A model generated the notes under the pieces. It was not told where the DNA came from, ran no database searches, and saw nothing but the letters and a program-made list of their open reading frames with translations. From positions 1 to 64,000 of IMG/VR virus record IMGVR_UViG_3300035088_000013: a stretch of 64,000 nt of DNA, one strand, 5' to 3'. This DNA is from a virus. A program made the translations under genes and the position numbers. Positions 56,283 through 63,241 of the stretch are shown here, piece by piece; positions within the stretch are counted from its first letter, which is position 1; every line of letters starts with the position of its first letter.

Positions 56283-56579
56283 TCAGATGGTGTGGGCGCG
56301 GGTGGCGGCCTGGTCCGCGGTCACGGCGGCGGCGGTGTCGGCCGCGGCGGCGGACGGCCCGGCCGCGACGGAGACAGCGGTGGTGATGTCGTCGCGGGAG
56401 GTCGCGGCCGGACCGTGCGGGGCCGGGGCGGCGGGGTTCACGGCCGGTCCGGCAGGCCACGGCGGGGGGTCTTGCGCGCGGCCGGTCACCGCCGCCTGGA
56501 CGGTGAGGACGGCTTGCGGGCGGGCCGCGGGCGGCCCACCGATGTCGATGCCGGAGGGAAGCAGCAGGACCAGCAGCAC
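56283..56579 (-). CDS. Ala/Pro-rich protein with hydrophobic N-terminus
   Basis: 98 residues from GTG 56579, chosen because AAGGGGCGGGG lies just upstream. N-terminus V-L-L-V-L-L-L-P-S-G is hydrophobic, then a Pro/Ala-rich stretch (P-A-V-N-P-A-A-P-A-P-H) and an A-T-A-A-A-V-T-A-D-Q end. Unrecognised late protein; a signal-like or membrane-anchored head protein is possible. Confidence 0.6.
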   Translation of the reverse strand: MLLVLLLPSGIDIGGPPAARPQAVLTVQAAVTGRAQDPPPWPAGPAVNPAAPAPHGPAATSRDDITTAVSVAAGPSAAAADTAAAVTADQAATRAHTI

Positions 56580-56605
56580 GCCCGACCACCCCGCCCCTTT
56601 TTTTG

Positions 56606-56830
56606 TCAGGTCACCCGAAGCCACACCGCGGGTGGGCCGATCGCGCCTCCACCCCAGGTGGCGAGGTTGTATGGCGGGAAGACCGTCAGCGACGGGACGC
56701 TGATGTTGAAGTTTGTTCCCGGGTTGGTGTTCACCCCCGGGTTGAACATTCCGACGGTTGGGCGCTGCGAGGTCGAGCCGAGAGAGGCGGGGCTGAACGC
56801 GGTAGCACCGATCCTCGCCTCCGGTTTCAG
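56606..56830 (-). CDS. Short head protein frame without normal start
   Basis: A 74-codon frame that reads well as protein (F-S-P-A-S-L-G-S-T, G-V-N-T-N-P-G-T-N-F-N-I-S, P-P-Y-N-L-A-T-W-G-G-G). It has no ATG/GTG/TTG near its natural beginning. It starts with CTG exactly at the end of the preceding gene (overlap cTGA), or it is entered by a -1 frame change from the 56827 gene. An ATG near residue 29 is a fallback. Confidence 0.5.
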   Translation of the reverse strand: MKPEARIGATAFSPASLGSTSQRPTVGMFNPGVNTNPGTNFNISVPSLTVFPPYNLATWGGGAIGPPAVWLRVT

Positions 56831-58176
56831 GCGACCTGGAAAATGATGACAATGGCAGAGGTCAGCGTCGGGCTGATTCCCGAGAGAACCGGATTGGACG
56901 GCAACGCACCGGTGACGCTGTCGGCGATTTCCATCGATGCTTGCCCTGTGGTACTCCAGTTGGTTGTGCCGCGATATCCGGCGAAAACGTTGCCCCCGTT
57001 GAGCGCCGAAACCGTCGGGGCCGACGTCTGCGGAACGTAGCCGAAAAAATATTGACCGGCAGGCAGCGCCAGTGACAGGCCGGTGACCCCGGCGAGCCCG
57101 AGCGCTGTCGTCGAGAACTGCGCCGACCCGTACACAAGGGTGCCAGGTGTTCCGGTTGCCGGGTTGACGTTCCACACCCCGACGCGACCGAAACCGCCGG
57201 TTGATACCGCTGTCACGTTGATGAACAGGCCTGCGATAGTCACCGGCGCATAAATGACAGTAGGTGTGAGGTACAGCCGGTTGACGGCGTTGGTGGTGGT
57301 GGTGGTAGCACCGTTGGTAACCCGGCTGTCGTAGTAGCGGCCGGACACATAGTACTGCTGGTAGGCGACGGCAGGTGTACCCGACGGGCCTTGCGGGCCG
57401 GGGTCACCTTGGACGCCGGGGATGCCTTGCTGGCCTTGGGGGATGGTGAACGCGAGCACCGCCGCACTGGAGGTGCCGGAGTTGGTGACGGCCGCGTTCG
57501 ACCCGGGCGTGCCGGTGGCGGTGGTACCGACCGTGACGGTGGCCGCCGCCCCCGGGGTGCCGGGGGTGCCCGGTGTTCCGGGGTCGCCCTTGTCCCCCTT
57601 GGGGATGGTGAACGCGAGCACCGCCGCGCTGGAGGTGCCGGTGTTGGTGACGGCGGCGTTCGACCCGGGCGTGCCGGTGGTTGTCGACCCGACGGCGACG
57701 GTGGCCGCCGCCCCGGGCGCGCCCGGGGTGCCGGGATCACCCTTGCCGCCTGCCGGTCCGGCCGGGCCGACCATCTGGTGAAACAGCGTGATCGACTGGT
57801 TACTTTTCCCGACGCCGGTGCCGCCGGTGTAGACGACAGGCACTTCGACGTAGGAGCCGCCCGGGTAGTCGACGGCGTCGGCCGCTACGGCGTACTCCGC
57901 GTATTTCGTCGCGTCGGTGCGGTCCTGGATCGTGATCGAGTCCCCGGCGGTGATCATCCGCAGCAGCGGCGCGACGTTGTCGCCGTTCGCGACCCGGTAA
58001 TTCAGCCACAACGTCGCGGACACGTCCGGGGTGGCCCCGTCGGAGCGGACCTGGCCGCTGGTGGGCGGCGGGGTCGACGTGTTCGACCACGAGTAGGCGT
58101 ACGCCGACGATGACGCGCCAGGGGGGCCCTGCACGCCGGGAAGGCCGGGTGTACCGGCGGGGCCGCGGACGGCCAT
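56827..58176 (-). CDS. Collagen-like head fibre/decoration protein
   Basis: 449 residues from ATG 58176 (GTG 58200 also possible). N-terminal G-P-A-G-T-P-G collagen-like stretch, then a 110-residue domain, then G-x-y blocks around two copies of the same 40-residue module (V-A-V-G-S-T-T-T-G, F-T-I-P-K-G) found in the tail fibre. C-terminal 180 residues are a beta-rich head domain. Position between capsid genes and adaptor suggests a head fibre. Confidence 0.82.
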   Translation of the reverse strand: MAVRGPAGTPGLPGVQGPPGASSSAYAYSWSNTSTPPPTSGQVRSDGATPDVSATLWLNYRVANGDNVAPLLRMITAGDSITIQDRTDATKYAEYAVAADAVDYPGGSYVEVPVVYTGGTGVGKSNQSITLFHQMVGPAGPAGGKGDPGTPGAPGAAATVAVGSTTTGTPGSNAAVTNTGTSSAAVLAFTIPKGDKGDPGTPGTPGTPGAAATVTVGTTATGTPGSNAAVTNSGTSSAAVLAFTIPQGQQGIPGVQGDPGPQGPSGTPAVAYQQYYVSGRYYDSRVTNGATTTTTNAVNRLYLTPTVIYAPVTIAGLFINVTAVSTGGFGRVGVWNVNPATGTPGTLVYGSAQFSTTALGLAGVTGLSLALPAGQYFFGYVPQTSAPTVSALNGGNVFAGYRGTTNWSTTGQASMEIADSVTGALPSNPVLSGISPTLTSAIVIIFQVA

Positions 58177-58184
58177 GCCGGTTC

Positions 58185-58622
58185 TCACGTGCTCACCCAC
58201 ACCAGCGCGACCGCGTCCCCGGCGTCTTGGGCGTCGAGGTAGACGGCGTTGCTGTTGTTCACATCCAGCGACATGGCTTCCCCGGCAGCGAGGGGGAACC
58301 CGGACAGGAACGTCACCGTCGGGCCGCCGATGTAGATGAGGCCCTGGTTGCCGGGCATCGCCCGCAGGGTGAGGCCGTAGATGCCCGCGTGGGCGGGGAG
58401 CCGGGTGGGGGTGCCGGGGGTGGTGACGGCGGCCCGGTCCGCGCCGACGGTGCCGCCGGGCTGGACCTGCGTGGGTAGCGGGCTGGCGGGTGACACGTCG
58501 ACCAGGCTGCCGTCGGGGCCGTACCCGACTTTCACCCTTTGGGCTTTGACCCCGGAGCCGATGTCGTCGGCGGCGATCGTCGCACCACCGGACCCGGGGT
58601 TGATCACGACGTTATCCGGCAT
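58185..58622 (-). CDS. Capsid-associated protein
   Basis: 145 residues from ATG 58622 (GAAGGG and AGGG upstream). It reads MPDNVVINPGSGGATIAADD, a start frequent in phage virion proteins near fibres, and ends D-A-V-A-L-V-W-V-S-T. Strand-rich, jelly-roll-like. Likely a decoration or fibre-attachment protein; precise role not known. Confidence 0.75.
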   Translation of the reverse strand: MPDNVVINPGSGGATIAADDIGSGVKAQRVKVGYGPDGSLVDVSPASPLPTQVQPGGTVGADRAAVTTPGTPTRLPAHAGIYGLTLRAMPGNQGLIYIGGPTVTFLSGFPLAAGEAMSLDVNNSNAVYLDAQDAGDAVALVWVST

Positions 58623-58650
58623 CGACCCTGGCCCTTCGCGTGCGGTGTCG

Positions 58651-59013
58651 TCAGGTGGCGGTGAGTTCGGCGTTCGTGACGGTGTAGGTGCCTTGACCGG
58701 CGAACGTTTCGATGGTGGGGTCACCGTTGGCGTCCCGCAGCGGGTCACCCCCGAGGAACCGGCCGTCATCGGTCCAGGTGCCGAAGTGCGACACGGCGGT
58801 ACCGGGTGGGACGTCGAACGTGGCCGGGCTGGCCAGGTCGCGGATGCCGGGGCCGGTGACCCCCCAGGACACGGCCTGCCGGGTGTAGACGGGGGTACCA
58901 CCGGTCAACTCGTTCGCACCGTCGGTGCCGGGGTCGTCGTCGTGCAGGCTCAGCATGGTGGCCGCGTCCGCGAGACCTTCCACGGCGGCGTCGCGCCCGT
59001 TGTCGGATAGCAT
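58651..59013 (-). CDS. Virion protein of unknown role, 120 aa
   Basis: ATG 59013 behind AAAGGGG. It starts MLSDNGRDAAVEGLADAATM with L-H-D-D-D-P-G-T, a segment common in actinophage head-cluster proteins; the C-terminal half is beta-rich (F-D-V-P-P-G-T-A-V-S-H-F-G-T-W). Function unknown. Confidence 0.78.
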   Translation of the reverse strand: MLSDNGRDAAVEGLADAATMLSLHDDDPGTDGANELTGGTPVYTRQAVSWGVTGPGIRDLASPATFDVPPGTAVSHFGTWTDDGRFLGGDPLRDANGDPTIETFAGQGTYTVTNAELTAT

Positions 59014-59129
59014 TCTCGGCCCCTTTGAACACGGCACGGTTCGGGTTGGGGGTGGCGGGCGCACGGCGGTGGTCCCTCGCCGCGAGTTGACCTTGCCGCG
59101 CGCCCGTCACGACATCAGGCGGTGCGCCA

Positions 59130-59780
59130 TCAGCGGTGATGCTGCTGCTTGGCGGCAGGGGCCTCGGCTGTTGCAGCCCCGGCGGACGGGGTCTGCTGCT
59201 TGTCGGCGGCCTTGTCCGCGGATGCCTTGGCCGCGGTCTTGTTCCGGTCAGCGGCCCTGGTGGTGGCCTTCTTGACGGCTTCGGCCTGTTTCTTGGCCCC
59301 GGACTTGTCCGGGTCTCCGACCGGCGGCGCGTTGACGATGTCCGCGTTCAGGTAGTCGGAGCGCACCCGGGTTTGGGAGCCGTCGAGGTTGCTGGCCAGC
59401 ACGCCGTGCATGGCGATCGCGTCGGCGTCGGCGGCGGCCTTCGCCCTGAGCACCTCGGGCGGGATACCGTCGATGATGTTGCGCGACAGCACTCCGCCGA
59501 CACCGTGGCCGGGCTGCCTCGCCACAACGTCCGCCGGTGAAGGGGTGATGGCGACCGCGCCGAGGCCGTTGCCGCTGGCGTCCGGGTCGGACGGCTTGGC
59601 GGGCTCGCCGATCATCCGGGAGGTGTGCGACTGCTTCGCGACCTCATCCACCACCAGGTCCGGAATGTCGGAGGAGTCGACGCGCTCCCAGTTGGGGCGC
59701 ACCTCCAGGTCGGGGCGCTCACCGCCGAACGCGAACGTTTCCCCGGTGAGCACATTCTTGTAAGCGAACACTTCAGTCAT
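59130..59780 (-). CDS. Head-cluster protein with charged Ala/Lys C-terminus
   Basis: 216 residues, ATG 59780. N-terminal 45 residues are folded (F-A-Y-K-N-V-L-T-G-E-T-F, then R-P-N-W-E-R-V). The last 55 residues are Ala/Lys-rich (K-K-Q-A-E-A-V-K-K-A-T) and probably disordered. Directly follows the coat gene; possibly a connector or structural accessory. Confidence 0.75.
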   Translation of the reverse strand: MTEVFAYKNVLTGETFAFGGERPDLEVRPNWERVDSSDIPDLVVDEVAKQSHTSRMIGEPAKPSDPDASGNGLGAVAITPSPADVVARQPGHGVGGVLSRNIIDGIPPEVLRAKAAADADAIAMHGVLASNLDGSQTRVRSDYLNADIVNAPPVGDPDKSGAKKQAEAVKKATTRAADRNKTAAKASADKAADKQQTPSAGAATAEAPAAKQQHHR

Positions 59781-59832
59781 GGTCGATCTCCACTCGTTGG
59801 TGGCGGACTCTGTTCGCGCCTCGTGCGGCCCG

Positions 59833-60744
59833 TTACGGCAGCGGGGCGGCGTGGATGAGGATGGCCTTCTGCGCGTCGACGACGGTCATGCCGTAGAGGA
59901 TGTCGAAGGAGATCAGGTCCACCTTCATCTTGATGTCGTAGCCGTAGGTGACGCGGATCCCCAGGCCGTTGTAGGAGGCGATCGCGGACTGCCCGGGGGC
60001 GACCCCCATCGGGATCGCCAGGGGTCGCACCGCGACGGCGAACGCATCTTTGTGGAACGCGAGCGATACCTCACTGCCGGGGTTGCCGGTGGTCTGCGGC
60101 GGCAGCCCGACCCCGTTGTGCTCGTAGGCGTCGAACGAGAACAGCCGGTTGCCGAGGCTGGCCTCCCGCAGGCCCTGGGTGTCGCCGCGGGCGTCGGCCC
60201 GCTTGAGGAGGTCGTTCTTCAGCCACTTGCTGGTGGTGATCGACCCGACGACCGCGTACCGGTCGGAGATCGGCACGCCACGCAGCGACAGTTCCCGGCG
60301 GGCTGCGATCAGCGCCTCCGGCGTATCCCACATCTCAGTCGCGACATTGCCGACGTAGGTGGGGATGCCGTTGCGCAGTGCGAGCAGGTCGGTCTCGAGG
60401 GCCTGGATGATGGCCTGCACGGCGGGCTGGATGAACTTGCCGGAGAAGTCGTCCAGTTTGAGGGTGAGTTCCTCGGTGGAGATCGCGAAGCTGACGTCCT
60501 TGAACTTGTTCAAGGTCATCGGGACGCCGGTCTCCTGGTAGTTCTGGATCCGGGTGCCGTTCACACGGTCGAAGTCGTCGGCGACGAACGCCTGCGGCTT
60601 ACGGATGGTGATGGTGTCACCGATCTTGTTTGCGAACTCGTCCTCGTAGTCACGGTGTACGAGCTGCGACATCACGGTGTCGCGGTACATGATCGCGATC
60701 GCCCGGCGGGCGATGACGGATGGGGTAAGGATCGTGTTTGCCAC
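59833..60744 (-). CDS. Major capsid (coat) protein, P22-like
   Basis: 303 residues, ATG 60744. M-A-N-T-I-L-T-P-S-V-I-A-R-R-A is the hallmark start of the P22-type coat family (HK97 fold); V-F-x-R-P-L near the C-terminal half and I-K-M-K-V-D-L-I-S-F-D-I-L-Y-G fit the same family. Forms the icosahedral shell with help from the scaffold encoded just upstream. Confidence 0.92.
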   Translation of the reverse strand: MANTILTPSVIARRAIAIMYRDTVMSQLVHRDYEDEFANKIGDTITIRKPQAFVADDFDRVNGTRIQNYQETGVPMTLNKFKDVSFAISTEELTLKLDDFSGKFIQPAVQAIIQALETDLLALRNGIPTYVGNVATEMWDTPEALIAARRELSLRGVPISDRYAVVGSITTSKWLKNDLLKRADARGDTQGLREASLGNRLFSFDAYEHNGVGLPPQTTGNPGSEVSLAFHKDAFAVAVRPLAIPMGVAPGQSAIASYNGLGIRVTYGYDIKMKVDLISFDILYGMTVVDAQKAILIHAAPLP

Positions 60745-60805
60745 GGTGTCGGTCTCCCTCGGCGGAAGTGCCTGGAGGACCCACCCCGGCGGAAACGGGC
60801 GCGGG

Positions 60806-61690
60806 TCAGCGCTGCACGGCAGCGCTCACGGGGTCGATCTGCCGGATGTGGTCCTCAATGGACATGTCGGCGTCGGTAACTCGTCCGCCGGGCCCGCCGG
60901 TGAACTCGCCTCCGCTCTGTTTCGGCGCAGCCGCAGGCGGCTGCACCTTGAATCGGGTGGGGTTCGATGAGACCTGGGCGCGGATCAGCTCGGCGAGCTG
61001 CTCGGCGAACCCGTCGGCGGCCGGATCGAGGCCCTTGATCTTGGCGAGGAACCCCGCGGAGTCCATGAGTTCCGGGGTGTTCGCTCCCTGACCGGTGGCT
61101 GACTGCCACACCGCGAGCTGGACCTGAAGCTCCCGGTGTTTATCGGTCCAGTCCTGCACGGCCCCTTGCGTCTGCTCGAGGCGTTGCATCGCCTCGTCGA
61201 TCGTCTTGGGGCGCTGGGGTTCGGCCTGCTCGTCGGTGTCGTCGACCAGGCCCATCACCTTCGCGAAGCCGTCGACGAAGCCCTGGAGCTTGTCGGCGTT
61301 CGCCTTGACCCGCTCGTCGGCCTTGTCCTCGGCGGTCTTCGCCTTGACCCGGTTGTCGCCGTTCTCCTTCTCGAGGGCGCGGATGCGTTTCTGCGCCCAT
61401 CCGGGGAGCTGCTCGAACTCTTCGGTCACCTGGCCCCCGCCGGTGCCCGCCTCGGGCGGGTCGGACGGCTTCGGGGCCGGTTTCACCGGGGGCGTGGTGG
61501 TGGTGTCACCGGCTGCACTGGTCTGCTTCCCCTTGCCCGCGGTGGTCTCACCGGTGACGCCGTCGTGGCCGTCGACCGACTGCTCGATCTGCTCGACCGT
61601 CAAAGGCTCAGGGATGCTGCTGGTTTCGCCGGTCCCGCCGGTCGATCCCGCGTCGCTGGACCCGCCCGGGGTCTCTGTCACGTCGCTCAT
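60806..61690 (-). CDS. Scaffold protein
   Basis: 294 residues from ATG 61690 (AAAGGG upstream); the frame runs further back but without a start. N-terminal 90 residues are acidic/Thr/Ser/Pro-rich and disordered; residues about 105-200 form a long coiled coil (R-I-R-A-L-E-K-E-N-G-D, K-A-D-E-R-V-K-A-N-A). The C-terminus has the basic K-V-Q-P-P segment and D-H-I-R-Q-I-D-P. Typical scaffold upstream of a P22-like coat. Confidence 0.87.
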   Translation of the reverse strand: MSDVTETPGGSSDAGSTGGTGETSSIPEPLTVEQIEQSVDGHDGVTGETTAGKGKQTSAAGDTTTTPPVKPAPKPSDPPEAGTGGGQVTEEFEQLPGWAQKRIRALEKENGDNRVKAKTAEDKADERVKANADKLQGFVDGFAKVMGLVDDTDEQAEPQRPKTIDEAMQRLEQTQGAVQDWTDKHRELQVQLAVWQSATGQGANTPELMDSAGFLAKIKGLDPAADGFAEQLAELIRAQVSSNPTRFKVQPPAAAPKQSGGEFTGGPGGRVTDADMSIEDHIRQIDPVSAAVQR

Positions 61691-61835
61691 GTGCAGGTTC
61701 GCCCTTTCATGGGGAGAGCCGGTCGCACCCGGCGACCGGCTCCCGTTGGAGGTGGAACACGTGCTTCTCTTGTCACCCCACCCCCGGCAAGGGGCGGGAC
61801 GTCGTTTCAAGGGGGGGTGCCGGTACGCTCCCGGC

Positions 61836-62018
61836 ATGGATGAGGCCGAAGAGCTGGCCACATTGCGGTCGGCGCTGGAGCGCGACAAGACGTGGTGTCT
61901 GCGGGTCTACCGGGCAGCAGCGTGGGTGCAGCGGACGGTGCATCCGTCGGTGGCCCGGGATCAGGGCTGGTGCCAGCGGATCGCCCTGTTGCAGCGGGTG
62001 CTACGCGAACGAGCGTGA
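61836..62018 (+). CDS. Small rightward protein inside the leftward late cluster
   Basis: 60 residues, ATG 61836. It reads MDEAEELATLRSALERDKTW, then Y-R-A-A-A-W-V-Q-R-T and W-C-Q-R-I-A-L-L-Q-R-V-L. Codon third positions are strongly GC-biased and the frame looks protein-like, but the Shine-Dalgarno is far (about 19 nt) and no promoter is seen. The only + strand gene between 38.5 and 64 kb. Perhaps an independently expressed small regulator. Confidence 0.5.
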   Translation: MDEAEELATLRSALERDKTWCLRVYRAAAWVQRTVHPSVARDQGWCQRIALLQRVLRERA

Positions 62019-62154
62019 GTGAACCGCCGTGACCGGAGGTGCCGGTCGTACCGTCGAGGGGCGGGGCGCGCCCAACCCGCCCTTGCCGCCGGGGGCAGAG
62101 CCAGCGGCCCTTCGTCTGCTCCCGGCAGCTCCGAGCGCGTCCCGCGCCCACGTC

Positions 62155-62319
62155 TCAGCGCGGTTTACGGGCGGCGTTGGTGAGGATGACCGGCGGGTAG
62201 TCGACCTGCTGGCGGGCCTGCACCCTTTGGGCGTCGGACAGCTGTCGCGCGCTACGTACCGCTTCCGGGACGGGTGACGGTGACGTCGACGAGCCGGGTT
62301 CCTTCGGCGTCGGTGCCAT
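62155..62319 (-). CDS. Very small late protein (54 aa)
   Basis: Short frame found by eye. ATG 62319 with GGAAGGTGG 9 nt upstream, stop TGA 62155-62157. It reads MAPTPKEPGSSTSPSPVPEA, then a basic helix (V-R-S-A-R-Q-L-S-D-A-Q-R-V-Q-A-R-Q-Q) and a Y-P-P-V-I-L-T-N end. Its first part overlaps the end of the ADP-ribosyltransferase gene in another frame. Function unknown. Confidence 0.6.
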   Translation of the reverse strand: MAPTPKEPGSSTSPSPVPEAVRSARQLSDAQRVQARQQVDYPPVILTNAARKPR

Positions 62320-63022
62320 GGTCTTTGACCACCTTCCACACCAGGTCGTGCTCCAGCGTCAGTTCGGCCTGGGGGCCGTTGTGTTTGCTGCCCCGGGTGT
62401 GGGTGGAGGTCCCGAGGGCGTGGACGCCAGCGGCGACGTGGACCCGCATCTTGACCGCGCCGACGGCGGGGGTGGCGTCGGGGTGCGGTGATCCGTGGGT
62501 GAACGTGCGGACGACGTCCTCGTTCGTGGTCATCGACCCGTAGCCCTTCTCATGCCACGAGAAGCCGGACAGGTCGCCGTCGAGTTGGTCGCCGAACAGG
62601 TTGCGCGCCAAAAACAGGCCGCGCCAGCCTTGGACCGGTTGTGGTAGTGGACTGTCGGCCATGGCGGTGTCGATCCGGTTGACGTCTTGTTCCTCGCGGC
62701 TCTTGCCGGGGTTGCCCCACATGTCTTTGCGCAGGAACTGGTTGATGGCCATGAACCAGCCGGTCTCGTACTCCGTCAGGGATTCACGTTGTTCGGGGGT
62801 CATGGTGCCGCGTTTGTAGAGGCCCTTGGGGACGGCGTCGTGGGCGGCCTGCCCGGTGAGGACGGCCCCGGAGGCGTGCAGGCCGCCGTCGCCGCCGCGG
62901 GTGATGACCTGGATGTCGGGGTGATCCGCCACGTCGGTGAACCGGCCGTTTTTGTCGCGGGGGTGCAGCAGCTCTTCCCAGTTGGCGAGGTTGGCCCGCC
63001 AGTCGGAGCCAAGGTGGGTCAC
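62252..63022 (-). CDS. ADP-ribosyltransferase-like effector with shared N-terminal leader
   Basis: 256 residues, GTG 63022 behind AAGGGAGA. Leader residues 15-58: W-E-E, L-L-H-P-R-D, G-R-F, P-D-I-Q-V-I-T-R-G, L-T-G-Q, as in the Zeta-like protein. Catalytic part: long helix with M-A-I-N-Q-F-L-R, R134 (Q-G-W-R-G), S163-M-T165 after Y-G and Q218-A-E220. This R-S-(Q/E)xE set fits VIP2/C3-like mono-ADP-ribosyltransferases. Probable virion-delivered modifier of a host protein. Confidence 0.85.
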   Translation of the reverse strand: MTHLGSDWRANLANWEELLHPRDKNGRFTDVADHPDIQVITRGGDGGLHASGAVLTGQAAHDAVPKGLYKRGTMTPEQRESLTEYETGWFMAINQFLRKDMWGNPGKSREEQDVNRIDTAMADSPLPQPVQGWRGLFLARNLFGDQLDGDLSGFSWHEKGYGSMTTNEDVVRTFTHGSPHPDATPAVGAVKMRVHVAAGVHALGTSTHTRGSKHNGPQAELTLEHDLVWKVVKDHGTDAEGTRLVDVTVTRPGSGT

Positions 63023-63061
63023 GACCGGTCTCCCTTCCGGCGGCGGGAGGCTCCCTGAACG

Positions 63062-63241
63062 TCAGCGCGGGGTGTCGTCCACCTGTGGTGGTCGCGGCTT
63101 TTCCCCGCCGCGTTGCATGCTGCCCGGCGGGTACTCGGCCAGGTAGCCGCCCAGGCCGGGCCACGTCTGATCGGTCAGCAGCAGCACCTCGTCGTCGGCG
63201 TGCCGCTTGGCGAGCCGGTCACCGGCGGGGTCGGGTTTCAT
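63062..63241 (-). CDS. Small acidic protein between the two ADP-ribosyltransferase genes
   Basis: 59 residues, ATG 63241 overlapping the stop of the upstream gene (ATGA). It reads MKPDPAGDRLAKRHADDEVL and then L-T-D-Q-T-W-P-G-L-G-G-Y-L-A-E-Y. Coupled translation with both ART genes would suit an immunity or packaging partner, but no motif proves it. Confidence 0.78.
   Translation of the reverse strand: MKPDPAGDRLAKRHADDEVLLLTDQTWPGLGGYLAEYPPGSMQRGGEKPRPPQVDDTPR

Noticed and set aside
59130-59780. Capsid maturation protease beside the coat gene
   Set aside because: No Ser/His protease motif; the gene reads as a structural protein with a disordered tail.
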